Below are positions 1 through 10,430 of a stretch of 64,000 nucleotides of DNA, one piece after another (the stretch's first letter is position 1; each line of letters opens with the position of its first letter). Under the pieces are notes generated by a model. That model was given only the letters and a program-made list of their open reading frames with translations. It was not told the origin of the DNA and did no database searches. A program made the position numbers and the translations under genes. The stretch spans positions 7,566,001 through 7,630,000 of the forward strand of contig NC_079876.1 of NCBI RefSeq assembly GCF_029227915.1, written 5' to 3'. This DNA is from Hydractinia symbiolongicarpus (lineage: Eukaryota > Cnidaria > Hydrozoa > Anthoathecata > Hydractiniidae).

Positions 1-369
1 ATGAGACGCTGAATAAAAGAAGTTTAATCGCCGGCAAACGAAAACCCGCCATTTCCCGTAAACCCCGGACTCGACCGGTATAGTCAAAAGTATACAAAGA
101 AAGTACCCAGGGAGTAAACCCATTTCCCGAAAGATTTTTTATATTATTTTTTACCACTAAACGCATGAGACTTGTGGTTTTCAAAATTATTTTCATATTT
201 GATGGGACGCTGAATAAAAGAAGTTTAATCGCTGGCAAACGAAAATCCGCGATTTCCCGTAAATCCCGGACTCGGCCCGTATAATCAAAAGTATACAGAG
301 AAAGTACCCAGGGAGTAAACTCATTTCCCGAACGATTTTTTAAATTATTTTTTCACCACTAAAACGCAT

Positions 370-572
370 GAGACTTGTAGTTTTTAAAAATGTTTTCATT
401 TTTGATGAGACGCTTAATGAAAGAGGTTTAATCGCCGGCAAACGAAATCCCGCGTTTTCCCGTAAATCCGGGGCTTGGCCCGTATAGTCGAATGTATACA
501 AAGAAAGTACCCAGGGAGTAAACTCATTTCCCGAACGATTTTTTAAATATTTTTTTCACCACTAAAACGCAT
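370..572. repeat. Representative satellite monomer (203 bp)
   Basis: This is one full unit counted from GAGACTTGTAG to the next copy. Landmarks in order are: an A/T dyad region (AAAAATG TTTT CATTTTT), GATGAGACGCT, a GCCGGC palindrome, the CCCGCG/TTTCCCGTAAAT block, the GGCCCGTATAGT block with the class A/B diagnostic bases, GTATAC, AAAGAAAGTACCC, CATTTCCCGAACGATT, and a T-rich stretch ending in CACCACTAAAACGCAT. This copy is class B (GGCTTGG with TCGAATG) and also has the linked TTAATGAAAG. The choice of monomer start is arbitrary. Confidence 0.95.
479..492. other. Representative CENP-B-box-like near-match in a class B monomer
   Basis: CCCGTATAGTCGAA resembles the reverse form of the mammalian CENP-B box core (CCCG, two bases, T, four bases, CGAA), but it has three bases rather than four between T and CGAA. 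It is found only in class B monomers; class A has TCAAAAG here and loses the CGAA half. Binding is not established by the sequence. Confidence 0.3.
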
Positions 573-788
573 GAGACTTGTAGTTTTCAAAAAAGTTTTC
601 ATTTTTGATGAAACGCTGAATAAAAGAAGTTTAATCGCCGGCAAACGAAAACCCGCGATTTCCCGTAAATGCCGGCTTGGCCCGTATAGTCAAAAGTATA
701 CAAAGAAAGTACCCAGGGAGTAAACTCTTTTCCCGAACGATTTTTTAAATTATTTTTTCACCACTAAAACGCATGAGACTTGTAGTTT

Positions 789-810
789 TCAAAAATGTTT
801 TCATTTTTGA
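789..810. other. Representative dyad: 9-bp inverted repeat with 4-base loop
   Basis: TCAAAAATG (789-797) and CATTTTTGA (802-810) are exact reverse complements separated by TTTT. The dyad recurs in most class A monomers with TTTTC before AAAAATG. Monomers with TTTTTAAAAATG keep a 7-bp core. Those with CCTTTTTG or TCCATTTTT lose a pair. It could extrude as a hairpin or cruciform; any function is inference. Confidence 0.85.
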
Positions 811-3800
811 TGAGACGCTGAATAAAAGCAGTTTAATCGCCGGCAAACGAAAACCTGGGATTTGCCGTAAATCCCGGACTCGGCCCGTATAGTCAAAAGT
901 ATACAAGGAAAGTATCCAGGGAGTAACCTCATTTCCAGAACGATTTTTTAAATTATTTTTTCACCACTAAATCGCATGAGACTTGTAGTTTTCAAAAATG
1001 TTTTCATTTTTGATGAGACGCTGAATAAAAGAAGTTTAATCGCCGGCAAACGAAAACCTGCGATTTCCCGTAAATCCCGGACTCGGCCCGTATAGTCAAA
1101 AGTATACAAAGAAAGTACCCAGTGAGTAAACTCGTTTCCCGAACGAATTTTTAAATTATTTTTTCACCACTAAAACGCATGAGACTTGTAGTTTTCAGAA
1201 ATGTTTTCATTTTTGATGAGACGCTTAATGAAAGTGGTTTAATCACCGGCAAACGAAAACCCGCGATTTCCCGTAAATCCCGGGCTTGGCCCGTATAGTC
1301 GAATGTATACAAAGAAAGTACCATGTGAGTAAACTCATTTCCAAAACGATTTTTTAAATTATCTTTTCACCACTAAAACGCTTGAGACTTGTAGTTTTCA
1401 AAAATGTTTTCATTTTTGATGAGACGCTGAATAAAAGAAGTTTAATCGCCGGCAAACGAAAACCCGCGACTTCCCGTAAATCCCGGACTCGGCCCGTATA
1501 GTCAAAAGTATACAAAGAAAGTACCCAGGGAGTAAACTCATTTCCCGAACGATTTTATAAATTATTTTTTCACCACTAAAACGCATGAGACTTGTAGTTT
1601 TCAAAAATGTTTTCATTTTTGATGAGACGCTTAATAAAAGAAGTTTAATCGCCGGCAAACGAAAACCTGCGATTTCCCGTAAATCCCGGACTCGGCCCGT
1701 ATAGTCACAAGTATACAAAGAAAGTACCCAGGGAGTAAACTCATTTCCCAAACGATTATTTAAATTATTATTTCACCACTAAAGCCCATGAGACTTGTAG
1801 TTTTTAAAAGTGTTTTCATTTTTGATGAGACGCTGAATAAAAGAAGTTTAGTCGCCGGCAAACGAAAACCCGCCATTTCCCGTAAATCCCGGACTCGGCC
1901 CGTATAGTCAAAAGTATAAAAGGAAAGTACCCAGTGAGTAAACTCATTTCCCGAACGAATTTTTAAATTATTTTTTCACCACTAAAACGCATGAGACTTG
2001 TAGTTTTCAGAAATGTTTTCATTTTTGATGAGACGCCTAATGAAAGTGGTGTAATCGCCGGCAAACGAAAACCCGCGATTTCCCGTAAATCCCGGGCTTG
2101 GCCCGTATAGTCGAATGTATACAAAGAAAGTACCCTGTGAGTAAACTCATTTCCAAAACGATTTTTTAAATTATCTTTTCACCACTAAAACGCTTGAGAC
2201 TTGTAGTTTTCAAAAATGTTTTTATTTTTGATGAGACGCTGAATAAAAGAAGTTTAATCGCCGGAAAACGAAAACCCGCCATTTCCCGTAAACCCGGACT
2301 CGGCCCGCATAGTCAAAAGTATACAAAGAAAGTACCCAGGGAGTAAACTCATTTCCGAACGATTTTTTAAATTATTTTTTCACCACTAAAACGCATGAGA
2401 CTTGTAGTTTTCAAAAATGTTTTCATTTTTGATGAGACGCTGAATAAAAGAAGTTTAATCGCCGGCAAACGAAAACCTGCGATTTCCCGTAAATCCCGGA
2501 CTCGGCCCGTATAGTCAAAAGTATACAAAGAAAGTACCCAGGGAGTAAACTCATTTCCCAAACGATTATTTAAATTATTATTTCACCACTAAAGCCCATG
2601 AGACTTGTAGTTTTTAAAAATGTTTTCATTTTTGATGAGACGCTGAATAAAAGAAGTTTAATCGCCGGCAAACGAAAACCTGCGATTTCCCGTAAATCCC
2701 GGACTCGGCCCGTATAGTCAAAAGTATACAAGGAAAGTACCCAATGAGTAAACTCGTTTCCCGAACGAATTTTTAAATTATTTTTTCACCACTAAAACGC
2801 ATGAGACTTGTAGTTTTCAGAAATGTTTTCATTTTTGATGAGACGCTTAATGAAAGTGGTTTAATCACCGGCAAACGAAAACCCGCGATTTCCCGTAAAT
2901 CCCGGGCTTGTCCCGTATAGTCGAATGTATACAAAGAAAGTACCATGTGAGTAAACTCATTTCCAAAACGATTTTTTAAATTATCTTTTCACCACTAAAA
3001 CGCTCGAGACTTGTAGTTTTCAAAAATGTTTTCATTTTTGATGAGACGCTGAATAAAAGAAGTTTAATCGCCGGCAAACGAAAACCCGCCATTTCCCGTA
3101 AACCCCGGACTCGGCCTGCATAGTCAAAAGTATACAAAGAAAGTACCCAGGCAGTAAACTCATTTCCCGAACGATGTTTTCACCACTATAACGCATGAGA
3201 CTTGTAGTTTTCAAAAATGTTTTCATTTTTGATGAGACGCTGAATAAAAGAAGTTTAATCGCGGGCAAACGAAAACCTGCGATTTCCAGTAAATCCCGGG
3301 CTCGGCCCGTATAGTCAAAAGTATACAAAGAAAGTACCCAGGGTGTAAACTCATTTCCCGAACGATTTTTTAAATTATTATTTCACCACTAAAGCCCATG
3401 AGACTTGTAGTATTTAAAAATATTTTCATTTTTGATGAGACGCTGAATAAAAGAAGTTTAATCGCCGGCAAACGAAAACCCGCGATTTCCCGTAAATCCC
3501 GGCTTGGCCCGTATAGTCAAAAGTATACAAAGAAAGTACCCACGGAGTAAACTCATTTCCCGAACGATTTTTTAAATTATTTTTTCACCACTAAAACGCA
3601 TGAGACTTGTAGTTTTCAAAAATGTTTTCATTTTTGATGAGACGCTGAATAAAAGCAGTTTAATCGCCGGCAAACGAAAACCTGCGATTTGCCGTAAATC
3701 CCGGACTCGGCCCGTATAGTCAAAAGTATACAAGGAAAGTACCCAGGGAGTAACCTTATTTCCAGAACGATTTTTTAAATTATTTTTTCACCACTAAAAC

Positions 3801-4862
3801 GCATGAGACTTGTAGTTTTCAAAAATGTTTTCATTTTTAATGAGACGCTGAATAAAAGAAATTTAATCGCCGGCAAACGAAAACCTGCGATTTCCCGTAA
3901 ATCCCGGACTCGGCCAGTATAGTCAAAAGTATACAAAGAAAGTACCCAGGGAGTAAACTCATTTCCCAAACGATTATTTAAATTATTATTTCACCACTAA
4001 AGCCCATGAGACTTGTAGTTTTTAAAAATGTTTTCATTTTTGATGAGACGCTGAATAAAAGAAGTTTAATCGCCGGCAAACGAAAACCCGCGATTTCCCG
4101 TAAATCCCGGACTCGGCCCGTATAGTCAAAAGTATACAAGGAAAGTACCCAGTGAGTAAACTCATTTCCCGAACGAATTTTTAAGTTATTTTTTCACCAC
4201 TAAAACGCATGAGACTTATAGTTTTCAAAAATGTTTTCATTTTTGATGAGACGCTGAATAAAAGAAGTTTAATCGCCGGCAAACGAAAACCTGCGATTTC
4301 CCGTAAATCCCGGACTTGGCCCGTATAGTCAAAAGTATACAAAGAAAGTACCCAGGGAGTAAACTCATTTCCCAAACGATTATTTAAATTATTATTTCAC
4401 CACTAAAGCCCATGAGACTTGTAGTTTTTAAAAATGTTTTCATTTTTGATGAGACGCTGAATAAAAGAAGTTTAATCGCCAGCAAACGAAAACCCGCGAT
4501 TTCCCGTAAATCCCGGACTCGGCCCGTATAGTCAAAAGTATACAAGGAAAGTACCCAGTGAGTAAACTCGTTTCCCGAACGAATTTTTAAATTATTTTTT
4601 CACCACTAAAACGCATGAGACTTGTAGTTTTCAGAAATGTTTTTATTTTTGATGAGATGCTTAATGAAAGTGGTTTAATCACCGGCAAACGAAAAGCCGC
4701 GATTTCCCGTAAATCCCGGGCTTGGCCCGTATAGTCGAATGTATACAAAGAAAGTACCATGTGAGTAAACTCATTTCCAAAACGATTTTTTAAATTATCT
4801 TTTCACCACTAAAACGCTTGAGACTTGTAGTTTTCAAAAATGTTTTCATTTTTGATGAGACG

Positions 4863-7800
4863 CTGAATAAAAGAAGTTTAATCGCCGGCAAACGAAAACC
4901 CGCGACTTCCCGTAAATCCCGGACTCGGCCCGTATAGTCAAAAGTATACAAAGAAAGTACCCAGGGAGTAAACTCATTTCCCGAACGAATTTTTAAATTA
5001 TTTTTTCACCACTAAAACGCATGAGACTTGTAGTTTTCAGAAATGTTTTCATTTTTGATGAGACGCCTAATGAAAGTGGTGTAATCGCCGGCAAACGAAA
5101 ACCCGCGATTTCCCGTAAATCCCGGGCTTGGCCCGTATAGTCGAATGTATACAAAGAAAGTACCCTGTGAGTAAACTCATTTCCAAAACGATTTTTTAAA
5201 TTATCTTTTCACCACTAAAACGCTTGAGACTTGTAGTTTTCAAAAATGTTTTCATTTTTGATGAGACGCTGAATAAAAGAAGTTTAATCGCCGGAAAACG
5301 AAAACCCGCCATTTCCCGTAAACCCCGACTCGGCCCGCATAGTCAAAAGTATACAAAGAAAGTACCCAGGGAGTAAACTCATTTCCGAACGATTTTTTAA
5401 ATTATTTTTTCACCACTAAAACGCATGAGACTTGTAGTTTTCAAAAATGTTTTCATTTTTGATGAGACGCTGAATAAAAGAAGTTTAATCACCGGCAAAC
5501 GAAAACCCGCGATTTCCCGTAAATCCCGGGCTTGGCCCGTATAGTCGAATGTATACAAAGAGAGTACCATGTGAGTAAACTCATTTCCAAAACGATTTTT
5601 TAAATTATCTTTTCACCACTAAAACGCTTGAGACTTGTAGTTTTCAAAAATGTTTTCATTTTTGATGATACGCTGAATAAAAGAAGTTTAATCGCCGGCA
5701 AACGAAAACCCGCGACTTCCCGTAAATCTCGGACTCGGCCCGTATAGTCAAAAGTATACAAAGAAAGTACCCAGGGAGTAAACTCATTTCCCAAACGAAT
5801 ATTTAAATTATTATTTCACCACTAAAGCCCATGAGACTTGTAGTTTTTAAAAGTGTTTTCATTTTTGATGAGACGCTGAATAAAAGAAGTTTAGTCGCCG
5901 GCAAACGAAAACCCGCCATTTCCCGTAAATCCTGGACTCGGCCCGTATAGTCAAAAGTATACAAGGAAAGTACCCAGTGAGTAAACTCATTTCCCAAACG
6001 AATTTTTAAATTATTTTTTCACCACTAAAACGCATGAGACTTGTAGTTTTCAGAAATGTTTTCATTTTTGATGAGACGTCTAATGAAAGTGGTGTAATCG
6101 CCGGCAAACGAAAACCCGCGATTTCCCGTATATCCCGGGCTTGGCCCGTATAGTCGAATGTATACAAAGAAAGTACCCTGTGAGTAAACTCATTTCCAAA
6201 ACGATTTTTTAAATTATCTTTTCACCACTACAACGCTTGAGACTTGTAGTTTTCAAAAATGTTTTCATTTTTGATGAGACGCTGAATAAAAGAAGTTTAA
6301 TCGCCGGAAAACGAAAACCCGCCATTTCCCGTAAACCCCGACTCGGCCCGCATAGTCAAAAGTATACAAAGAAAGTACCCAGGGAGTAAACTCATTTCCG
6401 AACGATTTTTTAAATTATTTTTTCACCACTAAAACGCATGAGACTTGTAGTTTTCAAAAATGTTTTCATTTTTGATGAGACGCTGAATAAAAGAAGTTTA
6501 ATCGCCGGCAAACGAAAACCTGCGATTTCCCGTAAATCCCGGACTCGGCCCGTATAGTCAAAAGTATACAAAGAAAGTACCCAGGGAGTAAACTCATTTC
6601 CCAAACGATTATTTAAATTATTATTTCACCACTAAAGCCCATGAGACTTGTAGTTTTTAAAAATGTTTTCATTTTTGATGAGACGCTGAATAAAAAAAGT
6701 TTAATCGCCGGCAAACGAAAACCCGCGATTTCCCGTAAATCCCGGACTCGGCCCGTATAGTCAAAAGTATACAAGGAAAGTACCCAGTGAGTAAACTCGT
6801 TTCTTGAACGAATTTTTAAATTATTTTTTCACCACTAAAACGCATGAGACTTGTAGTTTGCAGAAATGTTTTCATTTTTGATGAGACGCTGAATAAAAGA
6901 AGTTTAATCGCCGGCAAACGAAAACCCGCGACTTCCCGTAAATCCCGGACTCGGCCCGTATAGTCAAAAGTATACAAAGAAAGTACCCAGGGAGTAAACT
7001 CATTTCCCGAACGAATTTTTAAATTATTTTTTCACCACTAAAACGCATGAGACTTGTAGTTTTCAGAAATGTTTTCATTTTTGATGAGACGCCTAATGAA
7101 AGTGGTGTAATCGCCGGCAAACGAAAACCCGCGATTTCCCGTAAATCCCGGGCTTGGCCCGTATAGTCGAATGTATACAAAGAAAGTACCCTGTGAGTAA
7201 ACTCATTTCCAAAACGATTTTTTAAATTATCTTTTCACCACTAAAACGCTTGAGACTTGTAGTTTTCAAAAATGTTTTCATTTTTGATGAGACGCTGAAT
7301 AAAAGAAGTTTAATCGCCGGAAAACGAAAACCCGCCATTTCCCGTAAACCCCGACTCGGCCCGCATAGTCAAAAGTATACAAAGAAAGTACCCAGGGAGT
7401 AAACTCATTTCCGAACGATTTTTTAAATTATTTTTTCACCACTAAAACGCATGAGACTTGTAGTTTTCAAAAATGTTTTCATTTTTGATGAGACGCTGAA
7501 TAAAAGAAGTTTAATCACCGGCAAACGAAAACCCGCGATTTCCCGTAAATCCCGGGCTTGGCCCGTATAGTCGAATGTATACAAAGAGAGTACCATGTGA
7601 GTAAACTCATTTCCAAAACGATTTTTTAAATTATCTTTTCACCACTAAAACGCTTGAGACTTGTAGTTTACAAAAATGTTTTCATTTTTGATGATACGCT
7701 GAATAAAAGAAGTTTAATCGCCGGCAAACGAAAACCCGCGACTTCCCGTAAATCTCGGACTCGGCCCGTATAGTCAAAAGTATACAAAGAAAGTACCCAG

Positions 7801-8914
7801 GGAGTAAACTCATTTCCCAAACGAATATTTAAATTATTATTTCACCACTAAAGCCCATGAGACTTGTAGTTTTTAAAAGTGTTTTCATTTTTGATGAGAC
7901 GCTGAATAAAAGAAGTTTAGTCGCCGGCAAACGAAAACCCGCCATTTCCCGTAAATCCTGGACTCGGCCCGTATAGTCAAAAGTATACAAGGAAAGTACC
8001 CAGTGAGTAAACTCATTTCCCAAACGAATTTTTAAATTATTTTTTCACCACTAAAACGCATGAGACTTGTAGTTTTCAGAAATGTTTTCATTTTTGATGA
8101 GACGTCTAATGAAAGTGGTGTAATCGCCGGCAAACGAAAACCCGCGATTTCCCGTATATCCCGGGCTTGGCCCGTATAGTCGAATGTATACAAAGAAAGT
8201 ACCCTGTGAGTAAACTCATTTCCAAAACGATTTTTTAAATTATCTTTTCACCACTACAACGCTTGAGACTTGTAGTTTTCAAAAATGTTTTCATTTTTGA
8301 TGAGACGCTGAATAAAAGAAGTTTAATCGCCGGAAAACGAAAACCCGCCATTTCCCGTAAACCCCGACTCGGCCCGCATAGTCAAAAGTATACAAAGAAA
8401 GTACCCAGGGAGTAAACTCATTTCCGAACGATTTTTTAAATTATTTTTTCACCACTAAAACGCATGAGACTTGTAGTTTTCAAAAATGTTTTCATTTTTG
8501 ATGAGACGCTGAATAAAAGAAGTTTAATCGCCGGCAAACGAAAACCTGCGATTTCCCGTAAATCCCGGACTCGGCCCGTATAGTCAAAAGTATACAAAGA
8601 AAGTACCCAGGGAGTAAACTCATTTCCCAAACGATTATTTAAATTATTATTTCACCACTAAAGCCCATGAGACTTGTAGTTTTTAAAAATGTTTTCATTT
8701 TTGATGAGACGCTGAATAAAAAAAGTTTAATCGCCGGCAAACGAAAACCCGCGATTTCCCGTAAATCCCGGACTCGGCCCGTATAGTCAAAAGTATACAA
8801 GGAAAGTACCCAGTGAGTAAACTCGTTTCTTGAACGAATTTTTAAATTATTTTTTCACCACTAAAACGCATGAGACTTGTAGTTTGCAGAAATGTTTTCA
8901 TTTTTGATGAGACG
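4863..8914. repeat. Tandem duplication of a 10-monomer block (2 x 2026 bp)
   Basis: Copy 1 (about 4863-6888) and copy 2 (about 6889-8914) align at a fixed offset of 2026. Rare variants occur once in each: GACGTCTAAT (6076 and 8102), CGTATATCCC, CACTACAACGC, GTTTCTTGAACG (6797 and 8823) and GTTTGCAG (6858 and 8884). Only occasional differences were seen, for example TTTTCAAAA against TTTACAAAA near 5643/7669. Outside these limits the offset similarity falls to ordinary monomer level, which fixes the junction near 6880-6890. This is the expected product of one recent unequal crossover. Confidence 0.9.
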
Positions 8915-9229
8915 CTTAATGAAAGTGGTTTAATCACCGGCAAACGAAAACCCGCGATTTCCCGTAAATCCCGGGCTTGGCCCGTATAGTCGAATGTATA
9001 CAAAGAAAGTACCATGTGAGTAAACTCATTTCCAAAACGATTTTTTAAATTATCTTTTCACCACTAAAACGCTTGAGACTTGTAGTTTTCAAAAATGTTT
9101 TCATTTTTGATGAGACGCTGAATAAAAGAAGTTTAATCGCCGGCAAACGAAAACCCGCCATTTCCCGTAATCCCCGGACTCGGCCCGCATAGTCAAAAGT
9201 ATACAAAGAAAGTACCCAGGGAGTAAACT

Positions 9230-10430
9230 CATTTCCCGAACGATGTCTTCACCACTAAAACGCATGAGACTTGTAGTTTTCAAAAATGTTTTCATTTTTG
9301 ATGAGACGCTGAATAAAAGAAGTTTAATCGCGGGCAAACGAAAACCTGCGATTTCCAGTAAATCCCGGGCTCGGCCCGTATAGTCAAAAGTATACAAAGA
9401 AAGTACCCAGGGTGTAAACTCATTTCGCGAACGATTTTTTAAATTATTATTTCACCACTAAAGCCCATGAGACTTGTAGTATTTAAAAATATTTTCATTT
9501 TTGATGAGACGCTGAATAAAAGAAGTTTAATCGCCGGCAAACGAAAACCCGCGATTTCCCGTAAATCCCGGCTTGGCCCGTATAGTCAAAAGTATACAAA
9601 GAAAGTACCCAGGGTGTAAACTCATTTCCCGAACGATTTTTTAAATTATTATTTCACCACTAAAGCCCATGAGACTTGTAGTTTTCAAAAATGTTTTCAT
9701 TTTTGAAGAGACGCTGAATAAAAGAAGTTTTATCGCCGGCAAACGAAAACCCGCCATTTCCCGTAAACCCCGGACTCAGCCCGCATATTCAAAAGTATAC
9801 AAAGAAAGTACCCAGGGAGTAAACTCATTTCCCGAACGATTTTTTAAATTATTTTTTTACCACTAAAACGCATGAGACTTGTAGTTTTCAAAAATGTTTT
9901 CATTTTTGATGAGACGCTGAATAAAAGAAGTTTAATCGGCGGCAAACGAAACCTGCGATTTCCCGTAAATCCCGGACTCGGCCCGTATAGTAAAAAGTAT
10001 ACAAAGAAAGTACCCAGGGAGTAAACTCATTTCCCGAACGATGTCTTCACCACTAAAACGCATGAGACTTGTAGTTTTCAAAAATGTTTTCATTTTTGAT
10101 GAGACGCTGAATAAAAGAAGTTTAATCGGCGGCAAACGAAAACCTGCGATTTCCCGTAAATCCCGGACTCGGCCCGTATAGTCAAAAGTATACAAAGAAA
10201 GTACCCAGGGAGTAAACTCATTTCCCGAACGATGTCTTCACCACTAAAACGCATGAGACTTGTAGTTTTCAAAAATGTTTTCATTTTTGATGAGACGCTG
10301 AATAAAAGAAGTTTAATCGCGGGCAAACGAAAACCTGCGATTTCCAGTAAATCCCGGGCTCGGCCCGTATAGTCAAAAGTATACAAAGAAAGTACCCAGG
10401 GTGTAAACTCATTTCGCGAACGATTTTTTA
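9230..10430. repeat. Cluster of shortened (about 190-191 bp) satellite monomers
   Basis: Three monomers carry GATGTCTTCACC in place of the longer T-rich tract, a loss of about 12 bp, near 9243, 10040 and 10231. The last two are 191 bp apart. The unit around 9931-10121 (variant ATCGGCGGC) is duplicated at a 190-bp step; its first copy also lacks one A. The same shortening with GATGTTTTCACC occurs near 3173, 20124, 33680, 34680, 35887, 36687 and 38297. It therefore defines an inherited length variant that has spread. Confidence 0.85.

Larger units (their letters stand above)
1..1110. repeat. Satellite block with a long-range copy at about 18371-19480
   Basis: Bases 1 to about 1110 align without large gaps to 18371-19480 at a constant offset of 18370. 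Both share private variants: CTCGACCGG, the TATTTTCATATTTGATGGG segment, GCTGGCAAACG (231 and 18601) and ACGAAATCC or its one-base variant. Differences are scattered single bases. Part of this block (about 270-980) also resembles about 12580-13290 at offset 12309. The copies therefore belong to a dispersed higher-order block that has been re-copied within the array. Confidence 0.8.

Noticed and set aside
370-572. tRNA- or 5S-derived (SINE-like) origin of the monomer
   Set aside because: No convincing A-box and B-box pair, no cloverleaf, and no terminal poly(A) or poly(T) arrangement could be seen.
805-860. Hammerhead ribozyme in the monomer (TGATGAG followed by CGAAAA), as known in some animal satellites
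   Set aside because: The core C before TGATGA is replaced by T, and the segment between GATGA and GAAA cannot form a proper stem II in either class A or class B. No matching core was seen on the minus strand. A covariance-model search would settle it.
1410-1751. Recurrent minus-strand open frames of 64-120 residues beginning MGNEFTPW or MYTFDYTG, seen dozens of times across the array
   Set aside because: Each lies inside one or two satellite monomers and recurs with them. The 203-bp period is not a multiple of three, so the frame is lost from unit to unit, and the longer versions simply reflect monomer length changes. Repetition comes from homogenisation, and there is no sign of codon-level selection, a start context or a recognisable domain.
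9669-9866. Plus-strand open frames of about 65 residues (also 13082-13279)
   Set aside because: Single-monomer frames made possible by local substitutions; most neighbouring monomers have stops in the same frame.
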